Assembly: GCA_052386975.1 (NCBI GenBank)
Contig: JBQTJQ010000120.1
Span: 1 to 39,467 of the forward strand
Direction: 5' to 3'
Origin: JACPFV01 sp052386975
GTDB lineage: Bacteria; Pseudomonadota; Gammaproteobacteria; Nevskiales; Nevskiaceae
DNA length: 39,467 bases
Shown here: piece after piece, positions 1 through 6,898 of the stretch
Position numbering within the stretch: the stretch's first letter is position 1
Layout of the letters: each line of letters begins with the position of its first letter
Translations under genes and position numbers: made by a program
The notes under the pieces: model-generated
The model's database searches: none
What the model saw: only the letters and a program-made list of their open reading frames with translations
What the model was told of the DNA's origin: nothing

Positions 1-2
1 TC

Positions 3-108
3 GCCGGCGCCGCGCTCGACATCCCCGCCGACGTCGTGCACAAGCTGAGCAGCCCCAAGCCGGCGGCGTCCCCCGAGCCAAAAAGGAAGAAATCGGCGGG
101 GAACCCGC
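3..108 (+). CDS. possible 3' end of an upstream gene, perhaps skp/ompH-like (partial)
   Basis: The third forward frame is open from the left edge and reads AGAALDIPADVVHKL followed by a Pro/Lys-rich tail. The stretch LDIPADVVHKL resembles the C-terminus of OmpH/Skp periplasmic chaperones, which usually precede lpxD. The evidence is only about 15 suggestive residues. The frame does not stop before lpxD: it stays open to 1112, so the true end of this gene is unclear. Either the protein has an overlapping extension, or a frameshift lies in the A-rich stretch near 80-92, or the frame is not coding. The end given here is simply the base before lpxD. Confidence 0.25.
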
Positions 109-1182
109 GTGGCGCCGACACTCGGGGAACTGGCGCAGCGCTTCAAGGGGGGCCTGCCGGAGCTGGCGCTGGCCGGCGATCCGGCCACGGTGATCCGCGG
201 AGTCTGCACGCTGGCCCCGGGCGAGCCCGGCGGGCTCGCGTTCCTGGCCAATCCCCGTTACCGGCCGCAGCTCGCGTCCACGCGCGCGGCGGCCGTCGTG
301 CTGGGGCGCCGCGACGCCGCCGGCTTCAAGGGCAACGCGCTGATCGCGAAGGATCCGTACCTGGCGTTCGCGCGCATCGCCGCGAGCTTCGACCGCAGCG
401 GCGAATTCACGCCCGGCGTCCACCCGTCCGCGGCCGTGGCGCCGGGCGTGGCCATTCCGGCCAGCGCGCACGTCGGCGCCTGTGCCGTGGTCGAGTCCGG
501 CGCGGTGGTCGGCCATGGCGTTTACATCGGCCCGAACTGCTCCGTCGGCCGCAACGCGCGCATCGGCGACGGCAGCCGCCTCGAGGCCAACGTCTGCGTC
601 GGCGAGCGCGTGCAGGTCGGCCGGCGGGCGCGACTCGGGCCGGGCGCGGTGCTGGGTTCGCGCGGCTTCGGGCTGGCGCGCGGCCCGCAGGGCTGGGAAG
701 AGGTGCCCCAGACCGGCAGCGTGGTCCTCGGCGACGACGTCGAGGTCGGCGCCAGCACCACCATCGACCGCGGCGCGCTCGGCGACACCGTGATCGAGGA
801 CGGCGTCAAGCTCGACAACCTGATCCAGGTGGGCCACAACGTGCGCATCGGCGCGCACACCGTGATGGCGGCCAACTGCGCGATCGCCGGCTCAACCCGC
901 ATCGGCGCGCGCTGTATGATCGGCGGCTGCACCTGCATCAACGGCCACATCGAGATCGCCGACGACGTCGTGATCCTCGGGTTCTCGATGGTGCTGAAGT
1001 CGATCGCGCAGAAAGGGCAGTACGGGGGCATCCCGGCGCGGACCGCGCGCGAGTGGCGGCGCGAAATCGCCGGCGTGCACCGGCTCGGGCAGTTGCAGGA
1101 GCGCGTGCGTGAGCTCGAGCGCCGCGCCGGCATCACGCACAGCGACACGGGAGACGACGACGGTGGCGACCAAGACGCTTGA
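109..1182 (+). CDS. lpxD: UDP-3-O-(3-hydroxyacyl)glucosamine N-acyltransferase LpxD
   Basis: Third step of lipid A synthesis: transfers a 3-hydroxyacyl chain from acyl-ACP to the 2-amino group of UDP-3-O-acylglucosamine, in the cytoplasm. The 357-residue product has an N-terminal uridine-binding domain (about 1-100, with FLANPRYRPQL) and a left-handed beta-helix of hexapeptide repeats (about 105-300, many IG/VG turns). The family's catalytic histidine is His243 in NLIQVGHNVRIG. The C-terminal helix carries LQERVRELERRAG. Start is GTG; it aligns with known LpxD N-termini (MAPTLGELAQRF), and a GGGGAA lies about 6 bases upstream. The 3' end overlaps fabZ by 20 bases, so the two are probably translationally coupled. 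Confidence 0.96.
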   Translation: MAPTLGELAQRFKGGLPELALAGDPATVIRGVCTLAPGEPGGLAFLANPRYRPQLASTRAAAVVLGRRDAAGFKGNALIAKDPYLAFARIAASFDRSGEFTPGVHPSAAVAPGVAIPASAHVGACAVVESGAVVGHGVYIGPNCSVGRNARIGDGSRLEANVCVGERVQVGRRARLGPGAVLGSRGFGLARGPQGWEEVPQTGSVVLGDDVEVGASTTIDRGALGDTVIEDGVKLDNLIQVGHNVRIGAHTVMAANCAIAGSTRIGARCMIGGCTCINGHIEIADDVVILGFSMVLKSIAQKGQYGGIPARTAREWRREIAGVHRLGQLQERVRELERRAGITHSDTGDDDGGDQDA

Positions 1183-1621
1183 TATCCGCGAGATCCTGAG
1201 GCTCATCCCGCACCGCTGGCCCTTCGTCATGATCGACCGCGTCACCGAGTTCGCCGACGGCGGCGACACGCTGAAGGCGATCAAGAACGTGACCTATAAC
1301 GAGGCGCACTTCCCGGGCCATTTCCCGGCGGTGCCGACCATGCCGGGCGTGCTGGTGATCGAGGCGATGGCACAGGCCTGCGGCATCCTGGCGGTTCAGC
1401 GCGCCGGCCTGTCGGCCGCCGCCGGCCAGATCCTGTACTTCGCCGGCATCGACAGCGCGCGCTTCAAGCGCCCGGTCGTGCCCGGCGACCAGCTGGTGTT
1501 CGAGGTCCGCCTCGACAAGCACAAGCGCGACGTGTGGAAGTTCGTGGCGCGCGCGACCGTCGACGGCGACCTGGCCTGCGAAGCCGAGCTGATGTGCGTG
1601 CTGAGGGGGCCGGCGGCCTGA
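1163..1621 (+). CDS. fabZ: 3-hydroxyacyl-[acyl-carrier-protein] dehydratase FabZ
   Basis: Dehydrates 3-hydroxyacyl-ACP to trans-2-enoyl-ACP in type II fatty-acid synthesis. It competes with LpxA and LpxD for 3-hydroxyacyl-ACP, which is why it sits between them. The 152-residue hot-dog protein starts MATKTLDIREIL and has the family signature HFPGHFP (49-55) and PGVLVIEAMAQ. His53 and Glu67 match the catalytic pair known for Pseudomonas FabZ (14 residues apart). I chose the GTG at 1163 because FabZ homology begins there. An upstream in-frame ATG at 1109 would add 18 residues with no family resemblance. The stop TGA shares its A with the lpxA ATG (TGATG). Confidence 0.96.
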   Translation: MATKTLDIREILRLIPHRWPFVMIDRVTEFADGGDTLKAIKNVTYNEAHFPGHFPAVPTMPGVLVIEAMAQACGILAVQRAGLSAAAGQILYFAGIDSARFKRPVVPGDQLVFEVRLDKHKRDVWKFVARATVDGDLACEAELMCVLRGPAA

Positions 1622-2412
1622 TGCGGAAGATTCATCCCACCGCGGTCGTCGACCCGAAGGCGCAGCTCCACGAGAGCGTCGAGGTCGGGCCGTACGCCGT
1701 GATCGGCGCCGGCGTCACGGTCGGCGCGGACAGCTGGATCGGCGCGCACGCCGTGCTCGACGGGCCGATGACGATCGGCCGCGAGAACCGGATCTTCCCG
1801 TTCGCCGCGATCGGCGCCATCTCGCAGGACAAGTCCGCGCGGCCCGACGACCCGACCAGCACCGTGATCGGCGACGGCACCGTGATCCGCGAGTTCGTCA
1901 CGATCCAGCGCGGCACGAAGAAGGAGCTGGAGACCAAGCGCGGCGAGACGCGCATCGGCGACCGCAACTGGATCATGAACTACTGCCACGTCGCCCACGA
2001 TTGCGTGATCGGCAGCGACACCATCTTTGCCAACAACGCCAGCCTCGCCGGCCACGCCGAGATCGAGGACTGGGTGATCCTCGGCGGCTACACGCTGGTC
2101 TACCAGTTCGCGCGCATCGGCGCACACGCGTTCACCGCGTTCGCGGCCGGCCTGTCGGGCGACGTGCCGCCGTTCGTGATGGTGCAGGGCAATCCCGCGG
2201 TGCCGCGCGGCATCAACCGCGAGGGCCTGCGGCGGCGCAGCTTTGCCGCGGCCGACGTCGAGGCAATCGAGGAGGCGTACAAGCTGATCTACCGCTCGGG
2301 CAAGGTCATGGCCGAGGTCAAGGCCGAGCTGGCCGAGCGCGGCAAGTCATCGGAACCGGTGCGGCGGATGGCGGAGTTCATCGCCAGGTCGAAACGGCCG
2401 TTGCAGCGCTGA
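1621..2412 (+). CDS. lpxA: acyl-[ACP]:UDP-N-acetylglucosamine O-acyltransferase LpxA
   Basis: First committed step of lipid A synthesis: 3-O-acylation of UDP-GlcNAc in the cytoplasm. The 263-residue length matches the family (262 in E. coli). The N-terminal two thirds is a hexapeptide beta-helix (IHPTAVVDPKAQL onward). The C-terminal alpha-helical domain begins near GINREGLRRR. His126 in CHVAHDCVIGSD corresponds to the catalytic base His125 of E. coli. Start is the ATG at 1621, which overlaps the fabZ stop by one base. An in-frame ATG at 1534 lies inside fabZ and is rejected because LpxA homology begins at MRKIHPT. In most gammaproteobacteria lpxB follows directly; here two amidohydrolase-family genes intervene. 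Confidence 0.96.
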   Translation: MRKIHPTAVVDPKAQLHESVEVGPYAVIGAGVTVGADSWIGAHAVLDGPMTIGRENRIFPFAAIGAISQDKSARPDDPTSTVIGDGTVIREFVTIQRGTKKELETKRGETRIGDRNWIMNYCHVAHDCVIGSDTIFANNASLAGHAEIEDWVILGGYTLVYQFARIGAHAFTAFAAGLSGDVPPFVMVQGNPAVPRGINREGLRRRSFAAADVEAIEEAYKLIYRSGKVMAEVKAELAERGKSSEPVRRMAEFIARSKRPLQR

Positions 2413-2431
2413 AACCCAGGAGGATGGAGCC

Positions 2432-3835
2432 ATGCGTCGAAGCATGATTGCTGTGTTGACCGCGCTGGTGGTGGCCTGCGCCGGATCGCCGCCGAAGCAG
2501 AAGCCTGACGGCGACGCTTCAGCGCCCCCGCCGGCGGCGCCCGCGGGCGCGTTCGCGTCGACCTATCGCGCCGACGTGACCGAGAGCATCGTGGTCCGCG
2601 GCGCGACGGTGCTGACCGGCGACGGGCAGCGCATCGAGGGCGGCGACGTCTGGCTGGAGGGCGGCGCGGTCAAGGTGGTCGGCAAGGTGGACGACGCGCC
2701 GGGCGCGCGCGTGATCGACGCCAGGGGCAAGTGGGTCACGCCGGGGATCATCGATGCGCACTCGCACCTGGGGGTCTATCCGTCGCCCGGCGTGTGGGCG
2801 ACCTCCAACGGCAACGAGGCCACCTCGCCGAACACCGCCGAAGTCTGGTCCGAGCACTCGATCTGGCCGCAGGACCCCGGGTTCCAGATCGCGCGCGAGA
2901 ACGGCGGCATCACGACGCTGCTGGTGCTGCCGGGCTCGGCCAACCTGATCGGCGGGCGCGGCGTCGCGCTGCGCAACGTGCCCGCGACGACCTACCAGGC
3001 GATGAAGTACCCCGGCGCGCCGCACGTGCTGAAGATGGCCTGCGGCGAGAACCCGCGCCGGGTCTACGGCCGCGATCGCAAGAGCCCGCCGTCGACCAAC
3101 ATGGCCAACGTCGCCGGCTACCGCGCCGCCTTCGCCAAGGCCAAGGCCTACGCGCGCAAATGGAAGTCCTGGGAGGGCGACAGGAAAGGCCCCCCGCCGG
3201 ACCGCGACCTGCAGCTCGAGACCCTGGCCGGCGTGCTCAACGGCGAGATCCTGGTGCAGAACCACTGCTATCGCGCGGACGAGATGGCCACGATGCTCGA
3301 CGTCGCCAGGGAAGCCGGCTACAAGATCCACGCCTTCCACCACGCGGTCGAGGCCTACAAGATCGCCAACCTGCTGGCGCAGACCGACACCTGCGTCGCG
3401 ACCTGGGCCGACTGGTGGGGCTTCAAGCTGGAATCGTTCGACGGCATCCGCGAGAACGCGGCGATGGTGCACACCGCGCGCGGCACCGGTTGCGCGGTCA
3501 TCCATTCCGACTCGGCCGTCGGCATCCAGCGCCTGAACCAGGAAACCGCCAAGGCGATGGCGGCCGGCGAGCGCGCCGGCCTGCGCATCGCGCCGGAGCA
3601 GGCGATCCGCTGGATCACCTCCAATCCGGCCAAGGCCATGGGCCTCGCCGCCAGGACCGGCACGCTGCGCGCGGGACTCGCCGCCGACGTCGTGGTCTGG
3701 AGCGGCGATCCGTTCAGCGTCTATTCGCGTCCCGACGTGGTGCTGATCGACGGCGTGGTGCGGTTTGACCGCAGCAAGCCCAGGGGCGAGCCGGAGAGCG
3801 ACTTCATGCTCGGGCTGCCCGGGAGCCAGCCATGA
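2432..3835 (+). CDS. lipoprotein amidohydrolase (metal-dependent hydrolase)
   Basis: Amidohydrolase-superfamily protein of 467 residues with a lipoprotein signal: MRRSMIAVLTALVVAC, lipobox cysteine at residue 16, then a Pro/Ala/Lys linker. It is therefore probably membrane-anchored and faces the periplasm. A small beta-sandwich (VVRGATVLTGDGQRIEGGD) is followed by the metal-binding barrel. Visible ligand candidates are His110-Ser-His112 (DAHSHLG), His278 (NHCYRADEM), His300/His303/His304 (HAFHHAVEAYK) and Asp360 (IHSDSA). The C-terminus has the typical GTLRAGLAADVVVWSGDPF. The ATG follows a strong AGGAGG eight bases upstream. The 3' end overlaps the next gene by four bases (ATGA). Substrate is unknown; imidazolonepropionase-, dipeptidase- and adenine-deaminase-like relatives exist. 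Position between lpxA and lpxB suggests co-transcription with lipid A genes but does not prove a role there. Confidence 0.88.
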   Translation: MRRSMIAVLTALVVACAGSPPKQKPDGDASAPPPAAPAGAFASTYRADVTESIVVRGATVLTGDGQRIEGGDVWLEGGAVKVVGKVDDAPGARVIDARGKWVTPGIIDAHSHLGVYPSPGVWATSNGNEATSPNTAEVWSEHSIWPQDPGFQIARENGGITTLLVLPGSANLIGGRGVALRNVPATTYQAMKYPGAPHVLKMACGENPRRVYGRDRKSPPSTNMANVAGYRAAFAKAKAYARKWKSWEGDRKGPPPDRDLQLETLAGVLNGEILVQNHCYRADEMATMLDVAREAGYKIHAFHHAVEAYKIANLLAQTDTCVATWADWWGFKLESFDGIRENAAMVHTARGTGCAVIHSDSAVGIQRLNQETAKAMAAGERAGLRIAPEQAIRWITSNPAKAMGLAARTGTLRAGLAADVVVWSGDPFSVYSRPDVVLIDGVVRFDRSKPRGEPESDFMLGLPGSQP

Positions 3836-5085
3836 AGCCCGCCATGAAGACGACCTTCGCCGTCGTGCTGCTGATGGCCGCCGCGCCGGCGCTCGCCGCC
3901 GACGTGCTGGTCAAGGACGCGAAGATCCACACCGCCGGACCTGCCGGCACCCTGGCCAAGGGCAGCGTGCTGGTGCGCGACGGCCGCATCGCCGCGGTCG
4001 GCGCCAGCGTCGCAGCGCCGGCCGGCACCCGGGTCATCGACGGCACCGGCCTGGTCGTCACGCCCGGCATCTTCGCCGCGTACACGCAGCTTGGCCTGCG
4101 CGAGATCGACGGCATCGACGAGACCGCCGACGACGCGTCCAAGGACAAGCGCTTCAGCGCCTCGCTCGACGTCGTCGACGGCATGAATCCGCGCGCCGCG
4201 ATCATCGCGATCGAGCGTGCCGAGGGCGTGACCCGCGCCGTCGCCGCGCCGCAGACCGACCACGACGCGCTGCTCGCCGGGCTGGCCGCGGTGGTGAACC
4301 TCGGTTCGATCGAGCGGTTCGTGATGCGCCCGCGCGCGGCCATGTACCTGACCGCCGGAGAGGGCGGCGCCCAGCTCATCGGCGGCTCGCGCCCGGCGGC
4401 CTACGCCTGGCTGCGCGAGGCCTTCGAGGAAGTGCGCAATCCGAAGCTGTGGATGGGCCGCCCCAACCGCGAGGCGCTGCTGTCGCCGCTCGAGGTCGAG
4501 GCGCTCAAGCCGGTGCTGGCCGGGCAGGTGCCGCTGGTGGCGCTGGCGGATCGCGCCTCGGACCTGCGCACCCTGATGAAGCTCGCCTCCGACTACCGGC
4601 TCCAGCTGGTGATCCAGGGTGGCGCCGAGGCGCACCTGGTGGCGCGCGAACTGGCCCAGCGCGGCATCCCGGTGGTGCTCGATCCGACGCAGGCGCTGCC
4701 GCAGCGCTTCGAGTCGCTCGGCACGGTCGAGGACAACGCGGCGCGCCTGCACCAGGCCGGCGTGCTCACCGCGTTCAGCTCCGACGATTTCGCCTCGCAG
4801 GATGCGCGCAACCTGCGCCAGCTCGCCGGCATCGCGGTCGCGCGCGGCATGCCGTGGGACGCGGCGCTGGCCTCGATCACGATCAATCCCGCGAAGATCT
4901 TCGGCGTGGACCGCGAGGTGGGCAGCATCGCGGTGGGCAAGGCCGCGGACCTGGTGGTGTGGGACGGTGATCCGTTCGAGCTGCGCACCTGGCCGAAGCA
5001 TGTGTTCGTCGACGGGCGCGCCATGCCCGCCGAGACGCGCCAGACCAGGCTGCGGGACCGGTACCTGAAGCGCCTGCAGCCGTAG
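3832..5085 (+). CDS. amidohydrolase-family protein lacking the metal-binding HxH (probable pseudoenzyme partner)
   Basis: A 417-residue amidohydrolase-fold protein with a Sec signal peptide (MKTTFAVVLLMAAAPALAA, cleaved near residue 23), so probably periplasmic. The fold is recognisable from the N-terminal sheet (VLVKDAKIHTAGPAGTLAKG), VTPGIFAAYTQLGL, ITINPAKIFGVDREVGSIA and VGKAADLVVWDGDPFEL. The first metal-binding motif is lost: where the preceding gene has HSH this one has Tyr84-Thr-Gln86. A histidine usually found before A-D/N-R is Leu238 (VALADRASD). An aspartate remains in SSDDF. It is therefore probably not a normal binuclear hydrolase and may be a structural or regulatory partner of the upstream lipoprotein, with which it shares an ATGA overlap. 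Start could be ATG 3832 or ATG 3844; the latter gives a cleaner signal peptide. Confidence 0.85.
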   Translation: MKPAMKTTFAVVLLMAAAPALAADVLVKDAKIHTAGPAGTLAKGSVLVRDGRIAAVGASVAAPAGTRVIDGTGLVVTPGIFAAYTQLGLREIDGIDETADDASKDKRFSASLDVVDGMNPRAAIIAIERAEGVTRAVAAPQTDHDALLAGLAAVVNLGSIERFVMRPRAAMYLTAGEGGAQLIGGSRPAAYAWLREAFEEVRNPKLWMGRPNREALLSPLEVEALKPVLAGQVPLVALADRASDLRTLMKLASDYRLQLVIQGGAEAHLVARELAQRGIPVVLDPTQALPQRFESLGTVEDNAARLHQAGVLTAFSSDDFASQDARNLRQLAGIAVARGMPWDAALASITINPAKIFGVDREVGSIAVGKAADLVVWDGDPFELRTWPKHVFVDGRAMPAETRQTRLRDRYLKRLQP

Positions 5086-5097
5086 TCGGCAGGCCCG

Positions 5098-6240
5098 ATG
5101 CGCTTCGCACTGGTCGCCGGCGAGGCGTCGGGGGACATCCTTGGCGCCGCGCTGATCCGCGGCCTGCGCGCCCGCCACCCGGACGCGACGTTCTACGGCG
5201 TCGCCGGGCCGCGCATGCGCGAGGCCGGCTGCGAGGCGATCGAATCGATCGAGGCCCTGTCGGTCATGGGCCTCACCGAGGTGATCCGGCACCTGCCGCG
5301 CTTGCTGAAGTTGCGCCGCACGCTGGTCGAGCGCTTCGCCGGCGACAAGCCGGACGCCTTCATCGGCATCGACGCGCCCGACTTCAACCTGCGCGTCGAG
5401 CGCGCCCTCCACGATCGCGGCATCAAGACCGTGCACGTCAACAGCCCGACCATCTGGGCCTGGCGGCCGGGGCGCATCCACGGCATCGCCAAAGCCGTCG
5501 ACCTGATGCTGTGCCTGTACCCGTTCGAGCCGGCGTTGTACGAGAAAGTCGGCATGCGCGCCGCCTGCATCGGCCATCCGCTGGCGGACCAGCTCGACGA
5601 CACCGTGGACCAGGCCCGGGCGCGCCGCGAGCTGGGCCTGCCGGCAGGTGGGCCGAAGGACGGGCAAGTCGTCGCGGTGCTGCCGGGTAGCCGCGGCTCG
5701 GAGCTCAAGTACCTGTCGCAACCGTTCGCCGCAGCCGCGGCCTGGTTGCACGCGCGCGTCTCCGGGCTGCGGTTCGTCGTGCCGATCGCGCGCCCGGACT
5801 TCAAGCCGGTGTTCGAGCGGGCCATCGCCGCGCATCCCGGACCGGCCTGGCACCTGCTCGACGGGCAGTCGCGCCAGGCGATGCAGGCCGCGGACGCGGT
5901 GCTGCTGGCGTCCGGCACGGTGACGCTCGAATGCCTGCTGCTCGGCCGCCCCATGGTGGCGGCCTACCGGGCGTCGGCCGTGACGGAATGGCTGGCGTGG
6001 AAGCTCATTAAAATCCCGCACGTGAGCCTGCCGAACATCTTGTCCGCCGCCCCCGTGGTGCCCGAGCTGATGGGCTATCAGGCGACGCCGGAGGCGCTCG
6101 GGCAGGAGGTGTCCCAGCTCTTGCGCCATGGCGTGCTGCGCGACCTGCAGGTCGAACGCTTCGCCGCCGTGCGCCGGGATCTGCGCCGCGACGCCGGCGC
6201 GCTGGCGGCCGCGGCGATCGGATCGCTGCTGGGGCGCTGA
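5098..6240 (+). CDS. lpxB: lipid-A-disaccharide synthase LpxB
   Basis: Glycosyltransferase (GT19) that condenses UDP-2,3-diacylglucosamine with 2,3-diacylglucosamine-1-phosphate to form the lipid A disaccharide at the inner membrane. The 380-residue product matches the family length (382 in E. coli). Signatures include VAGEASGDILGAALIRGL at the N-terminus, GVAGPRMREAGCE, NSPTIWAWRPGRI, AVLPGSRGSELKYLSQPF and SGTVTLECLLLGRPMVAAYR. It starts 12 bases after the second amidohydrolase and its stop is two bases before rnhB, so all are likely one transcript. No strong ribosome-binding site is visible before the ATG. Confidence 0.96.
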   Translation: MRFALVAGEASGDILGAALIRGLRARHPDATFYGVAGPRMREAGCEAIESIEALSVMGLTEVIRHLPRLLKLRRTLVERFAGDKPDAFIGIDAPDFNLRVERALHDRGIKTVHVNSPTIWAWRPGRIHGIAKAVDLMLCLYPFEPALYEKVGMRAACIGHPLADQLDDTVDQARARRELGLPAGGPKDGQVVAVLPGSRGSELKYLSQPFAAAAAWLHARVSGLRFVVPIARPDFKPVFERAIAAHPGPAWHLLDGQSRQAMQAADAVLLASGTVTLECLLLGRPMVAAYRASAVTEWLAWKLIKIPHVSLPNILSAAPVVPELMGYQATPEALGQEVSQLLRHGVLRDLQVERFAAVRRDLRRDAGALAAAAIGSLLGR

Positions 6241-6242
6241 GC

Positions 6243-6866
6243 ATGGACGTGTCGGCAACGGGCTGGGTCGCGGGCGCCGACGAGGTCGGCCGTGGCGCGC
6301 TGGCGGGGCCGGTCTACGCCGCCGCGGTGATCTTCCCGCCGGGCCGCAAGCTGCGTGGCCTGAACGACTCCAAGCAGCTCAGCGCCGAGGCGCGCGAGGC
6401 GCTGGTGCCGAAGATCCAGCACCGCGCCATCGCCTGGGCCATCGCCACGGCCAGCCTCGAGGAAATCGAGCGGCTCAACATCCTGCACGCCTCGCTGCTG
6501 GCGATGCAGCGCGCGGTCGAGGCGCTCGGCCGCGTGCCGGCGCTGCTGCGCGTGGATGGCGTGCACACGCCGGCGGTGGGCTGCGCTTGCCAGGCCATCG
6601 TCGGTGGCGACGCCAAGGTGCCGGCGATCATGGCGGCCTCGGTGCTGGCCAAGGTCGCGCGCGACGCCGAGATGCGGCGGCTCGACCTCGCGCACCCGGG
6701 CTACGGCTTCGCCGAGCACAAGGGCTACGCAACAAAGCAGCACCTCGAGGCGCTGCAGCGGCTCGGGCCGTGCGCGATCCACCGGCGCGGCTTCGAGCCG
6801 GTGATGCAGATGCAGCTCTGGGGACTGTCACCTTTTTCGCCCGCCAAGGGCGAGGTCGCCAGATGA
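6243..6866 (+). CDS. rnhB: ribonuclease HII, with repeat-encoded C-terminus
   Basis: Cleaves the RNA strand of RNA-DNA hybrids and removes misincorporated ribonucleotides. The 207-residue protein has the family signature GADEVGRGALAGPVYAAAVI (catalytic Asp-Glu), DSKQLS, an Asp in LRVDGVH, and ASVLAKVARD followed by GYGFAEHKGY. Normal RNase HII homology ends around HRRGFEPVMQMQ. The last 15 or so residues (LWGLSPFSPAKGEVAR) are encoded by the left arm and loop of a GGGGACTGTCAC repeat at 6820-6898, so the original C-terminus seems to have been replaced or extended. The stop overlaps the dnaE start (ATGA). Confidence 0.94.
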   Translation: MDVSATGWVAGADEVGRGALAGPVYAAAVIFPPGRKLRGLNDSKQLSAEAREALVPKIQHRAIAWAIATASLEEIERLNILHASLLAMQRAVEALGRVPALLRVDGVHTPAVGCACQAIVGGDAKVPAIMAASVLAKVARDAEMRRLDLAHPGYGFAEHKGYATKQHLEALQRLGPCAIHRRGFEPVMQMQLWGLSPFSPAKGEVAR

Positions 6867-6898
6867 GCGCTCGCGAAAAAGGGGACTGTCCCCTTTTT
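6820..6898. repeat. family A palindromic repeat, rnhB/dnaE junction
   Basis: Left arm GGGGACTGTCACCTTTTTCG begins at 6820. The right arm CGAAAAAGGGGACTGTCCCC ends at 6893. The two pair almost perfectly around a 32-base loop. The right half alone is also a palindrome (AAAAAGGGGA-CTG-TCCCCTTTTT, 6876-6898). The arms are identical to those of the repeat at 17703. The repeat is inside coding sequence of both genes. Confidence 0.9.

Noticed and set aside
3832..5085. Second amidohydrolase as a decaying pseudogene
   Set aside because: The frame is intact with a signal peptide, full length and a conserved C-terminal sheet. Motif loss without stops or frameshifts fits a maintained pseudoenzyme better.
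3721..6258. 845-codon open frame on the minus strand across the second amidohydrolase and lpxB
   Set aside because: It is antisense to two clearly recognised plus-strand genes, is rich in Arg, His, Gly and Ala as expected for a GC-rich shadow, and has no recognisable motif.
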